DNA of 64,000 nt from Azospirillum sp. TSO35-2 (GTDB taxonomy: Bacteria > Pseudomonadota > Alphaproteobacteria > Azospirillales > Azospirillaceae), in the NCBI RefSeq assembly GCF_003116095.1, contig NZ_LGRA01000018.1, positions 1,079,740 through 1,143,739 of the forward strand, written 5' to 3'. The position numbers were made by a program, and so were the translations under genes. This document shows, one piece after another, positions 41,881 to 49,599 of the stretch (position 1 is the stretch's first letter; each line of letters begins with the position of its first letter). The notes under the pieces were generated by a model. That model did not search any database, was not told where the DNA came from, and saw only the letters and a list, made by a program, of their open reading frames with translations.

Positions 41881-43023
41881 TCAAGGAGGCGTCCCGACGG
41901 CGCCGAGCGCGGCCGAGCGGCCCGCCGAGGCGCCGCCGGTCGCGCTCGACAGCTCGCGGGCGACGCGGATGCCGTAGGCGGCGTAGCCGGTGTCGGCACG
42001 GTCGGCGCGGCGAACGGCGGAGCGCACGAAGCGCGGGTTGCTGTGCCAGGATCCGCCCCGCATCATCCGCCGCGTGCAGTCGCCGGTCAGGCGCGGCGCC
42101 GCCGATGCCGCCGCATCGGCCGGGTAGCCGTCGCCGGCGCAATCCTCCACCCACTGCCAGACGTTGCCCAGCATGTCGTAGAGGCCGAAGCCGTTCGGCC
42201 GGTACGACCCGACGGGGGCGGTGAACAGGGCGTTGTCGCGGCAGTTGGCGACCTCCCAGTCGGTGAAGCGGTCCTTCGCGGTCAGGTCGGCGCCGTTGGC
42301 GGCGTCGCAGCCGGCCTCCGCGGCCTCGCCCCACCAGCGGGCCGAGCGGGTGCCGGCGCGGGCGGCGTATTCCCACTCCGCCTCGGACAGCAAGCGATAG
42401 CCCTGGCCGGTCCGCCGGCCGAGCCACGCGACGTAGGCCTGGGCGTCGTACCAGCCGACGCAGACGGCCGGGTCCTGGTTGGTCTGGTCGAAGCCGGGCT
42501 GGCGCCAGGAAAAGCGCCAGCGCTTCCGCAGCTCGGTTTCCCCGGCATAGCCGTAGCAGGCGGTCTTCGGTGTGTAGCCGCTGTCCTCGATGAAGCGGGC
42601 GTACTCGCCGCGGGTCACCGGGTACTTGCCGACGGCCAGCGGCTGGCGGACCGTCACCCGGCGTTGCGGCGATTCCTCGGGGAAATGCCCGGCCTCGCCG
42701 TCGGGGGAGCCCTGGACATAGTCGCCGGCCGGCACGACCACCAGCACCGGCGCGTCGGGGTGGTCCCAGATCTCGCGCACCGTCTCGCGCAGCGGCAGGC
42801 CGGACACCGGGTGAACGGCGGGCCCCGGCGCGGCGGGGGGAGCGCGGTGTCCGGCCGGATCGGGCGAGCCCGGTTGCTCCTGCCACGCCTGGAAGACGGC
42901 CAGCCGCGCCGCCCGCCAGCCGGTCAGGTCGACCGGCTCCGCCCGCCGCCACGCCGCCACCCCGCCGAGCGCGACGGTCAGGGCCACGACGACGCTCAGC
43001 GATCGCGGCAGGGCAGGCTTCAT
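41881..43023 (-). CDS. Formylglycine-generating enzyme/sulfatase-modifying-factor-like exported protein
   Basis: 380 residues from ATG at 43023 with an N-terminal membrane or signal segment (SLSVVVALTVALGGVAAW). The SUMF domain begins near residue 95: VVVPAGDYVQGSPDGEAGHF, SPQRRVTVRQPLAVGKYPVT, GYRLLSEAEWEYAARAGTRS, FGLYDMLGNVWQWVEDCAGD and TRRMMRGGSWHSNPRFVRSA. The SUMF fold includes true FGE enzymes and many non-catalytic proteins. The paired active-site cysteines of aerobic FGE are not clearly present in the usual RRVxRGGSW..C context (here SWHSNPRFVR), so a non-FGE role is likely. Six bases separate its stop from the convergent PheC-like gene. Confidence 0.85.
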   Translation of the reverse strand: MKPALPRSLSVVVALTVALGGVAAWRRAEPVDLTGWRAARLAVFQAWQEQPGSPDPAGHRAPPAAPGPAVHPVSGLPLRETVREIWDHPDAPVLVVVPAGDYVQGSPDGEAGHFPEESPQRRVTVRQPLAVGKYPVTRGEYARFIEDSGYTPKTACYGYAGETELRKRWRFSWRQPGFDQTNQDPAVCVGWYDAQAYVAWLGRRTGQGYRLLSEAEWEYAARAGTRSARWWGEAAEAGCDAANGADLTAKDRFTDWEVANCRDNALFTAPVGSYRPNGFGLYDMLGNVWQWVEDCAGDGYPADAAASAAPRLTGDCTRRMMRGGSWHSNPRFVRSAVRRADRADTGYAAYGIRVARELSSATGGASAGRSAALGAVGTPP

Positions 43024-43157
43024 GACGGGGGCTCTCGTGATGCGGAGGTTTCAGCGGACCGGCCGCGCCATTACCGGCCGGCAACGACCACCCCGCAACC
43101 GCGCGTCCGTGTCCTGGTGGGAGCACCCCCCGCGCACCCGGCCGGCCCTCCCGGTGG

Positions 43158-43334
43158 TCACACGTCGTAGATCGGGCCGGGGGTGTTCCTGTTGGCGCCG
43201 CCGGCCTCCTCCTCCGACTTTTCGGTCAGGGTCTTGTCACGGTCCTGGCCGGTGCCGGGCTTCGGGCTTCGGCTGGCCTTGTCCTGTCCCGGCTTCTGCT
43301 GCCCCGGCTTCTGCTGCTTGGACGCGTCGTTCAT
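43158..43334 (-). CDS. Small hydrophilic protein, 58 residues
   Basis: ATG at 43334 has GGGAG about eight bases upstream. The product (MNDASKQQKPGQQKPGQDKA... ending NTPGPIYDV) is rich in Lys, Gln, Gly and Pro with a duplicated QKPGQ motif, so it is probably disordered and cytoplasmic. I recognise no family. It stands alone between the SUMF-like gene and a lipoprotein gene, and could be stress-related, but nothing shows that. Confidence 0.6.
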   Translation of the reverse strand: MNDASKQQKPGQQKPGQDKASRSPKPGTGQDRDKTLTEKSEEEAGGANRNTPGPIYDV

Positions 43335-43520
43335 CGCGGTGTCTCCCGGTTGTGACGATGCACCCTCAACAGCGCGGCGGCGCCATGATCCCGCCCGCGG
43401 CCCTCCCCGCAATCCGGCATCGCAAGCCAGCCATCCCGCCCCGTCCGGATTTTGCCCGGTGACGGACCGGGTCGCTTTGCCGTAAGACAGGGGACGGGTT
43501 TCATTACGGATGGTCCCCCC

Positions 43521-44303
43521 GTGTTCCGATCGGTTTCCTTCTGCCTGCTCGTCGCTGCGGCCGGCGCCCTTGCGGGCTGCACGTCCGACTATTCCCCCAA
43601 CACCTACGCCTCCAGCGCCGTCCAGCAGGCCAACAAGGTCGAGCCGGCGGTGGTCGTCGGATTCCGCCAGGTGGCGATCAGCGCCAACGGCACCGTCGGT
43701 GCGGTCAGCGGCGGGGCCGCCGGCGGCATCCTCGGCGCGCAGGTCGGGACGGGCGGCATCAACTCGGCGCTGGGCACCGTCGGCGGCACCGCCGTCGGCA
43801 GCCTGCTGGGCACGGCGATGGAGCACATCGCCGGCGACACCAACGGCTGGGAATACATCGTCCGCAAATCCAACGGCGAGCTGCTGTCGCTGACCCAGAA
43901 GGAACCGACGCCGCTGCCGATCGGCCAGAAGGTGCTGGTCATCACCGGCAGCCAGGCGCGCATCGTGCCGGACTATTCCACGCCGCTCGACCCGGCCGCG
44001 GCCGAGGCCGCCAAGGCGGAGGCGGCCAAGCCGCAGACGGCCAAAGCGGAACCGCAGAAGCCCGAGCCCTCGAAATCCGAGCCGCCGAAGCCTGAGGCGC
44101 CGAAATCGGACATCAAGGCGGTGCCGCTCGACCCGCCGGCTGAATCGGCCTCGACCACGCCGCCGGCCACCGGGGGCGGGCCGGTCCGCCTGAGCGCGCC
44201 GACGGAGAGTGCGGCCCCGGCCCCGACTCCCGCTCCGGCCCCGGAAGCCAGCGCTCCGGCGGCGCCCGCCGCCGCCCCGGCCGAGGGCAAGCCCGCCGAG
44301 TAG
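43521..44303 (+). CDS. Outer-membrane lipoprotein with glycine zipper (SlyB/Pcp-like) and Pro/Ala-rich tail
   Basis: 260 residues from GTG at 43521, chosen because the lipoprotein signal starts there (MFRSVSFCLLVAAAGALAGC, lipobox LAGC, Cys20). The glycine-zipper membrane segment is GAVSGGAAGGILGAQVGTGG, then SALGTVGGTAVGSLLGTAME. A SlyB-like beta segment follows (WEYIVRKSNGELLSLTQKEP; LPIGQKVLVITGSQARIVPD). The C-terminal 110 residues are low complexity, with KPEPSKSEPPKPEAPKSD-type repeats, and may span towards peptidoglycan. The tail is longer than in typical SlyB. Confidence 0.85.
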   Translation: MFRSVSFCLLVAAAGALAGCTSDYSPNTYASSAVQQANKVEPAVVVGFRQVAISANGTVGAVSGGAAGGILGAQVGTGGINSALGTVGGTAVGSLLGTAMEHIAGDTNGWEYIVRKSNGELLSLTQKEPTPLPIGQKVLVITGSQARIVPDYSTPLDPAAAEAAKAEAAKPQTAKAEPQKPEPSKSEPPKPEAPKSDIKAVPLDPPAESASTTPPATGGGPVRLSAPTESAAPAPTPAPAPEASAPAAPAAAPAEGKPAE

Positions 44304-44377
44304 CTCCATACTTGCCCGAATGGTGGAGTTGGCGCACTGTCCGGTGACGCAACCGTCAGCCCACCGTTCGAGGACCC

Positions 44378-44872
44378 ATGTCGACCGACGACCGCACCCC
44401 TGCCGCCACCCCCGCCATGTCCAAGGACGAGTTGGACGCCCTGATCCGCGAGGGGGTTCCCCTGGTCGGCAGCTTCGGGGTGGTCATCGACAGCCTGGGC
44501 GCCGGCACGATCCGCCTTCGCCTGCCCTACAAGGACGATTTCGTCCGTCCCGGCGGCACGGTGACCGGACCGGCGATGTTCGGGCTGGCCGATGTGGCGC
44601 TCTACGGCGCGGTGCTGAGCCTGATCGGCCGGGTCGAGCTGGCGGTGACCACCAGCATGACCATCAACTTCCTGCGCCGGCCGCCGCCGGTCGCCATCAT
44701 CGCCGAGGCCCGCGTCCTGAAGCTGGGCAAGCGGCTGGCCTACGGCGAGATCCTGATCTTCTCCGAAGGCGATCCGGAGCCGGTCGCCCACGCCACCGGC
44801 ACCTATTCGATCCCGCCCCACGACCCGGTTACCGTTGCGGTATCCCACTACCGTACAGACGGAGCGTCCTGA
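44378..44872 (+). CDS. PaaI-type hotdog thioesterase
   Basis: 164 residues from ATG at 44378. The hotdog domain motif is DDFVRPGGTVTGPAMFGLAD with the catalytic-helix Asp, then VALYGAVLSLIGRVELAVTT and SMTINFLRRPPPVAIIAEAR. Members hydrolyse acyl- or aryl-CoA thioesters in the cytoplasm. It lies upstream of rplM but a separate promoter follows, so it is probably its own unit. Confidence 0.85.
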   Translation: MSTDDRTPAATPAMSKDELDALIREGVPLVGSFGVVIDSLGAGTIRLRLPYKDDFVRPGGTVTGPAMFGLADVALYGAVLSLIGRVELAVTTSMTINFLRRPPPVAIIAEARVLKLGKRLAYGEILIFSEGDPEPVAHATGTYSIPPHDPVTVAVSHYRTDGAS

Positions 44873-44958
44873 AAAATCGTTGTGGATCAATGGGTTTGCG
44901 GTCTTGGTATTATGATACCGCGTTTGCAACCCCTTGTTCCACAACAGGAATTTTTCGG

Positions 44959-44987
44959 TTGACAGAGGGGCTGCGCGAAACGTAGAA
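44959..44987 (+). promoter_or_regulatory. Sigma-70-type promoter for rplM-rpsI
   Basis: TTGACA at 44959-44964, a 17-bp spacer and GTAGAA at 44982-44987, about 68 bp before the rplM ATG. The perfect -35 fits a strongly expressed ribosomal operon. Confidence 0.6.
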
Positions 44988-45054
44988 AGCCGTCCGCTTC
45001 GGCGCCCCGGATTCGGCGGCCTGCCGATCCGTATTCGAAGAAACGAGTGTGGCG

Positions 45055-45519
45055 ATGAAGACCTTCAATCTGAAGCCGACCGAGATCGAGAAGAAGTGGT
45101 ACGTCGTCGACGCCGACGGCCTCGTTCTCGGCCGGCTTGCCAGCATCCTGGCGAACATCCTGCGCGGCAAGACCAAGCCGACCTACACCCCGCACATGGA
45201 TTGCGGCGACCATGTCGTCGTGATCAACGCGGAAAAGGTGAAGCTGACCGGCAACAAGCGCGATGCCGACTTCTTCTACTGGCACACCGGTTATCCGGGC
45301 GGGATCAAGGGCCGTTCCAAGGGCCAGATCCTGGACGGCAAGTATCCGGAGCGCGTGATCGAGAAGGCCGTGGAGCGCATGGTTCCGCGCGGTCCGCTCG
45401 GCCGCCAGCAGATGACCCACCTCAAGGTCTACAAGGGCGCCACGCATCCGCACGATGCGCAGCAGCCGGTCGCCCTCGACGTCGGCGCCATGAACCCGAA
45501 GAATAAGCGGAGCGCGTAA
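45055..45519 (+). CDS. rplM: 50S ribosomal protein L13
   Basis: 154 residues from ATG at 45055 (a GTG six bases earlier is also in frame). [60 protein letters not shown] and [20 protein letters not shown] are the normal L13 signature, ending NPKNKRSA. It binds 23S rRNA early in 50S assembly. It is followed after two bases by rpsI, the conserved bacterial pair. Confidence 0.98.
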   Translation: MKTFNLKPTEIEKKWYVVDADGLVLGRLASILANILRGKTKPTYTPHMDCGDHVVVINAEKVKLTGNKRDADFFYWHTGYPGGIKGRSKGQILDGKYPERVIEKAVERMVPRGPLGRQQMTHLKVYKGATHPHDAQQPVALDVGAMNPKNKRSA

Positions 45520-45521
45520 TC

Positions 45522-46010
45522 ATGGCTCAGGTCACCACCACCCTCTCCAGCCTGAAGGATCTGACGGGCGCCGCCGCGACCGCGACCGTCACCGAAGAGC
45601 TGGCCGCTCCGAAGCTGGACGCCCAGGGCCGCGCCTACGCCACCGGCAAGCGCAAGGACGCCGTCGCCCGCGTGTGGATCAAGCCGGGTTCCGGCAAGGT
45701 CACCGTGAACGGCCGCGACCAGTCGGTCTACTTCGCCCGTCCGGTGCTGCGCATGATGATCGCCCAGCCGTTCGGCATCGCCGAGCGCGTCGACCAGTTC
45801 GACGTGGTCGCCACCGTCGCCGGTGGTGGTCTGTCGGGCCAGGCCGGTGCCGTCCGTCACGGCATCTCCAAGGCGCTGACCTACTTCGAGCCAGGCCTGC
45901 GCCCGCCGTTGAAGGCCGCCGGCTTCCTGACCCGCGACGCCCGTACGGTCGAGCGTAAGAAGTACGGCCGCGCCAAGGCCCGCCGCAGCTTCCAGTTCTC
46001 GAAGCGCTAA
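45522..46010 (+). CDS. rpsI: 30S ribosomal protein S9
   Basis: 162 residues from ATG at 45522. An alphaproteobacterial N-terminal extension of ~35 residues precedes the core: [40 protein letters not shown] and [18 protein letters not shown], with the C-terminal Lys-Arg that contacts P-site tRNA. A terminator hairpin follows. Confidence 0.98.
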   Translation: MAQVTTTLSSLKDLTGAAATATVTEELAAPKLDAQGRAYATGKRKDAVARVWIKPGSGKVTVNGRDQSVYFARPVLRMMIAQPFGIAERVDQFDVVATVAGGGLSGQAGAVRHGISKALTYFEPGLRPPLKAAGFLTRDARTVERKKYGRAKARRSFQFSKR

Positions 46011-46045
46011 ACCCTACACGGGCCCGCGGCTTTACGGTACAAGCG

Positions 46046-46079
46046 AGGGGCGTCCCGGACGGGGCGCCCCTTTCTTTTT
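46046..46079 (+). terminator. Intrinsic terminator of rplM-rpsI
   Basis: Stem AGGGGCG/CGCCCCT followed by TTTCTTTTT, 36 bp after the rpsI stop. Confidence 0.85.
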
Positions 46080-46130
46080 GCCCGCTTTTCCCTCACACGC
46101 TCCTCCCGTCAAGCGAAGGACATCGGTTCC

Positions 46131-47192
46131 ATGGCCTCGATCACCACCAGCGGCTCGAAGATCCGCGTCGGCATCCTGGGCGCGTCCGGCTACACCGGCG
46201 CCGAACTGGTGCGCATGTTGCTGCGCCACCCCAACGTCGAGATCACGGCCCTGACCGCCGAGCGACAGGCCGGCAAGCCGATGGCGGAGGTGTTCCCCCA
46301 TCTGGGCGGCTATGGCCTGCCGAACCTCGTGAAGATCGACGAGCTGACGTGGGACAAGCTCGACTTCGTCTTCTGCGCCCTGCCGCACGGCACGACGCAG
46401 GAGGTGATCGCCGGCCTGCCGAGCGGGCTGAAGGTGGTCGACCTGTCGGCCGATTTCCGCCTGACCGACCCGGCCGAATACGCCACCTGGTACGGCCATG
46501 AGCACCGCGCCGTCAGCCTCCAGAAGGAGGTCGCCTACGGCCTGACCGAGTTCAACCGCCAGGGCGTGCGCAAGGCGCGGGTGGTGGCGAATCCGGGCTG
46601 CTACCCGACCAGTTCGCTGCTGCCGCTGCTGCCGCTGCTGATGGAAAACCAGATCGAGCCGGGCGGCATCATCATCGACGCCAAGTCCGGCGTGTCCGGC
46701 GCCGGCCGCGACGCCAAGCAGGCCAACCTGTTCACCGAGGTGTCGGAAGGCTTCAACGCCTACGGCGTCGGCCACCACCGCCACATGCCGGAGATCGAGC
46801 AGGAGCTGCGGCTGGCCGCCGGCCGTCCGGTCACCGTGTCCTTCACCCCGCATCTGGTGCCGATGAACCGCGGCATGATGGCGACCATCTACGTCCGCAT
46901 GGCCGACGGCGTCACCGCCGACGACCTGCGGGCGACGCTGGCCGCCCGCTACGCCGACGAGTATTTCGTCGGCGTGACCCCGGCCGGCGTGGTTCCGGCG
47001 ACGCGGCACGTCCGCGCCTCCAACCATTGCCTGATGGGGGTGGTCGCCGACCGCACGCCGCGCGGCGCCATCATCGTGTCGGTCATCGACAATCTGGTGA
47101 AGGGCGCGTCGGGCCAGGCGATCCAGAACATGAACGTCATGATGGGCCTGGGCGAGACCACCGGCATCGACCAGGCGCCGCTGTTCCCGTAA
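46131..47192 (+). CDS. argC: N-acetyl-gamma-glutamyl-phosphate reductase
   Basis: 353 residues from ATG at 46131. N-terminal NADP-binding motif: VGILGASGYTGAELVRMLLR. The active-site cysteine is in VVANPGCYPTSSLLPLLPLL (near 158). The catalytic His region is GFNAYGVGHHRHMPEIEQEL, with FTPHLVPMNRGMMATIYV downstream. It catalyses the third step of arginine synthesis, reducing N-acetylglutamyl phosphate to the semialdehyde. The gene is intact. It follows the ribosomal pair after a terminator. Confidence 0.97.
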   Translation: MASITTSGSKIRVGILGASGYTGAELVRMLLRHPNVEITALTAERQAGKPMAEVFPHLGGYGLPNLVKIDELTWDKLDFVFCALPHGTTQEVIAGLPSGLKVVDLSADFRLTDPAEYATWYGHEHRAVSLQKEVAYGLTEFNRQGVRKARVVANPGCYPTSSLLPLLPLLMENQIEPGGIIIDAKSGVSGAGRDAKQANLFTEVSEGFNAYGVGHHRHMPEIEQELRLAAGRPVTVSFTPHLVPMNRGMMATIYVRMADGVTADDLRATLAARYADEYFVGVTPAGVVPATRHVRASNHCLMGVVADRTPRGAIIVSVIDNLVKGASGQAIQNMNVMMGLGETTGIDQAPLFP

Positions 47193-47354
47193 GAGGACAG
47201 GCGTCGTCGATGCGGCGGGATGGGGCCGCGACGGTGTTGTGGCCCCCTGTCCGCACTGTTGCATAGAGGCACCAATCGGGATCTGCTTTGGCCGGTCACT
47301 ACGAAATCGGGTGGTGCCATCCGCCTTACGGTGCTTCAATCCCGCCCGTCACGC

Positions 47355-47894
47355 ATGACTTATCGGTACGACTTGATGTCCGGCCTGCTTCGCGCCTTCA
47401 ACGGCATACTGCCCACCGTCGACCCGACCGCGTTCATCGCGGAAACGGCGGCGGTGATCGGTGATGTCGTGATCGGGGCGAACAGCAGCATCTGGTACGG
47501 CTGCACCCTGCGTGGAGACGTCAACGAGATCCGAATCGGCGCTCGCACCAACATCCAGGACGGCACCGTGATTCACGTGGCCTCCGAAGGGCAGGGCACC
47601 TACATCGGCGACGACATCACCGTCGGCCACATGGCGTTGCTGCACGCCTGCACGCTGGAAGACGGCTGCTTCATCGGCATGAAGGCCTGCATCCTGGATG
47701 GGGCCTATGTCGAGTCGCGGGCGATGGTCGCGGCCGGTGCTCTGGTGACTCCCGGAAAGCGGGTGACGTCCGGATTCCTGTGGGCCGGGAGCCCGGCGCG
47801 GCCGGTTCGCGAGCTGACGGAGCGTGATCTCGGCGTTTTTCCGGTTCTCAGCCACCGCTATGCGGATTTGGCGGAAACCTACCGGAAAAACTGA
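47355..47894 (+). CDS. Gamma-carbonic anhydrase-like left-handed beta-helix protein
   Basis: 179 residues from ATG at 47355 (ATG at 47376 also possible). Hexapeptide-repeat trimer: AVIGDVVIGANSSIWYGCTL, RGDVNEIRIGARTNIQDGTV. The three zinc-ligand histidines are in TVIHVA and TVGHMALLHACTLEDGCFIG. GAYVESRAMVAAGALVTPGK and FLWAGSPARPVRELTERDLG complete the fold. Members may act as carbonic anhydrase or bind related small acids. It lies 160 bp after argC. Confidence 0.9.
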   Translation: MTYRYDLMSGLLRAFNGILPTVDPTAFIAETAAVIGDVVIGANSSIWYGCTLRGDVNEIRIGARTNIQDGTVIHVASEGQGTYIGDDITVGHMALLHACTLEDGCFIGMKACILDGAYVESRAMVAAGALVTPGKRVTSGFLWAGSPARPVRELTERDLGVFPVLSHRYADLAETYRKN

Positions 47895-48081
47895 TATGGA
47901 AGTGGAGCATAGGTCCAGGAACGGGTACGGTTCGGCCGAACGGCTGAGGTGTCGGAACATCACCGCGCACCACATGTTGGGAAGGTCGCTGCCGCGCTTG
48001 CACGTGGGCGGATGCTTCGATTGCAAGGTTCATCCCCCGCAGGCACTCTGATGGGGAAGGGTTCTGGAAGGGAGTGAAGAC

Positions 48082-48678
48082 ATGAAGACTTTTGTTCGCG
48101 CGGGCCTGGCGGTTGTTCCGGCCGCCATCGTCGCTTTCGGTCTGTCGGTGGCCGCCAACGCCCAGGACGCGAGCCTGGTCGGCAAGGGCACCGAATGGTG
48201 CAACCCGGTCATCGGTTGGGGCAACGTCGCCGCCCGCACCGCTGACGGCGGTTACGTGATCCATCAGGGCAGCTACCCGTGCCCGCCGGCCGCCGCCGCC
48301 CCGGCCCCGGCCGCTGTTGCCGCGGTCCAGAGCGAATACCTGGTGTTCTTCGACTGGGATAAGTCGACCATCACCCCGGCCGCCGATCGTGTGATCGGTG
48401 ACGCCGTGTCGGCCATCCTGAAGAACGGTGGCGCCAAGATCAACGTCGTCGGCCACACCGACACGTCCGGGTCGCCGGCCTACAACCAGAAGCTCTCGAT
48501 CCGTCGCGCCGACGCGGTCAAGAAGGCTCTGGTCGCCAAGGGCATCCAGGCCGCCAACATCACGACCGAAGGCAAGGGCGAGAGCCAGCTGCTGGTCAAG
48601 ACCGGCCCGAACGTCCGCGAGCCGTCCAACCGTCGCGCGCAGATCCTGCCGCGTCTGCTGAACGCTCCGTCGTCCTAA
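48082..48678 (+). CDS. OmpA-family outer membrane protein
   Basis: 198 residues from ATG at 48082 (GAAGGGAGTGAAGAC upstream). Signal peptide: LAVVPAAIVAFGLSVAANAQ. After a ~60-residue N-terminal part with two Cys (EWCNPVIGWGNV; HQGSYPCPP) and a Pro/Ala linker comes the OmpA C-terminal domain: EYLVFFDWDKSTITPAADRV, INVVGHTDTSGSPAYNQKLS and SIRRADAVKKALVAKGIQAA. This domain binds peptidoglycan DAP. There is no full eight-strand barrel, so it is a short form. Confidence 0.92.
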   Translation: MKTFVRAGLAVVPAAIVAFGLSVAANAQDASLVGKGTEWCNPVIGWGNVAARTADGGYVIHQGSYPCPPAAAAPAPAAVAAVQSEYLVFFDWDKSTITPAADRVIGDAVSAILKNGGAKINVVGHTDTSGSPAYNQKLSIRRADAVKKALVAKGIQAANITTEGKGESQLLVKTGPNVREPSNRRAQILPRLLNAPSS

Positions 48679-48695
48679 GGACGGGTTTGGGCAGG

Positions 48696-48777
48696 GGCCG
48701 TTCCGGGGGTTTCGGAACGGCCGGACGCCCACACGAAAAAGGCCGCGACCGGGAAACCGGTCGCGGCCTTTTTCGTG
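48696..48777. terminator. Tandem hairpins; the second is a perfect bidirectional terminator
   Basis: First hairpin 48696-48722 (GGCCGTTCCG/CGGAACGGCC). Second 48732-48777: a 21-base perfect stem beginning CACGAAAAAGGCCGCGACCG, with A-run and T-run on either side. It separates ompA-like (+) from the PPOX gene (-). Confidence 0.92.
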
Positions 48778-48800
48778 CGTGCTGTGCCGGTGGGGCGGCG

Positions 48801-49457
48801 TCAGCCCTCCGCCTGGGCCGGGTCGCGCACCGGTTCGCCGGCGACGATCCGCAACGGCACGACGCCCGCCCACACCGGGTGGGCCATGTCCTCCGCATCG
48901 TCGGCCGGCGGGCCGCAGCGCCGCTTGGCCGATGCCTCGGCGATCGGGAAGGCCAGCACGCTGGTCGCCTTCAGCTCCTGGACGTTGGGCGCCCGCACCT
49001 TGGCGCTGCGGCCCGGCTCGATCTTCTCCATCAGCGCGTCCAGCGCCGCACGCTTCTCCGCCTCGTCGGCGACCAGACGCGGCCGGCCGAACAGCATGAC
49101 CGAGCGGTAGTTGACGGAGTGGTGGAAGGCCGAGCGGGCCAGCACCCAGCCGTCGATCAGCGAGACGGTGATGCAGGCCTCGCCCCCCTCCTGCAAGCGG
49201 CGGATCATCCGGCTGGACGAGGCGCCGTGGATCAGCAACTCGTCGCCGACCCGCCAGGGGATCGTCGGGATGACGATGGGCGACGGCGCATCCTGGCCCC
49301 GGATCCCGTCATCGACGAAGCCGATGTGGCAGATCGGCGCCTCGTCGATGATGGCGTGGATCAGGGTGACGTCGTGGCTGCCGCGGTCGCCCAGCCGCAC
49401 CGTGCGGGTGCGCGGCGTCTGGGGCAGGGTGGGGGCGTCGGTGTGGTCGATGGTCAT
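48801..49457 (-). CDS. Pyridoxamine 5'-phosphate oxidase-like flavin-binding protein
   Basis: 218 residues from ATG at 49457. FMN split-barrel motifs: DVTLIHAIIDEAPICHIGFV, IPTIPWRVGDELLIHGASSS, ACITVSLIDGWVLARSAFHH and SVNYRSVMLFGRPRLVADEA. It matches the group encoded beside MocR regulators (NimA/PPOX-like). The divergent MocR gene 142 bp away is its probable regulator. Exact substrate unknown. Confidence 0.88.
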   Translation of the reverse strand: MTIDHTDAPTLPQTPRTRTVRLGDRGSHDVTLIHAIIDEAPICHIGFVDDGIRGQDAPSPIVIPTIPWRVGDELLIHGASSSRMIRRLQEGGEACITVSLIDGWVLARSAFHHSVNYRSVMLFGRPRLVADEAEKRAALDALMEKIEPGRSAKVRAPNVQELKATSVLAFPIAEASAKRRCGPPADDAEDMAHPVWAGVVPLRIVAGEPVRDPAQAEG

Positions 49458-49599
49458 GGTCCTGATCCCGTCGATGGAAAGCCCGCGAAGGCCGATGCTG
49501 TTGCGAGGCCCCAGCTTTGCCGGCAGAATGGCTCCTTCGAAAGGTCCGGAATGTCGATTCCGTTGGGACCAATTACTCTCCAGCCGCCGAGGGATCGCG

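Noticed and set aside
44876..44905. DnaA-box-like TGTGGATCA before rplM
   Set aside because: Two mismatches from the consensus, single and far from the iteron origin; not meaningful alone.
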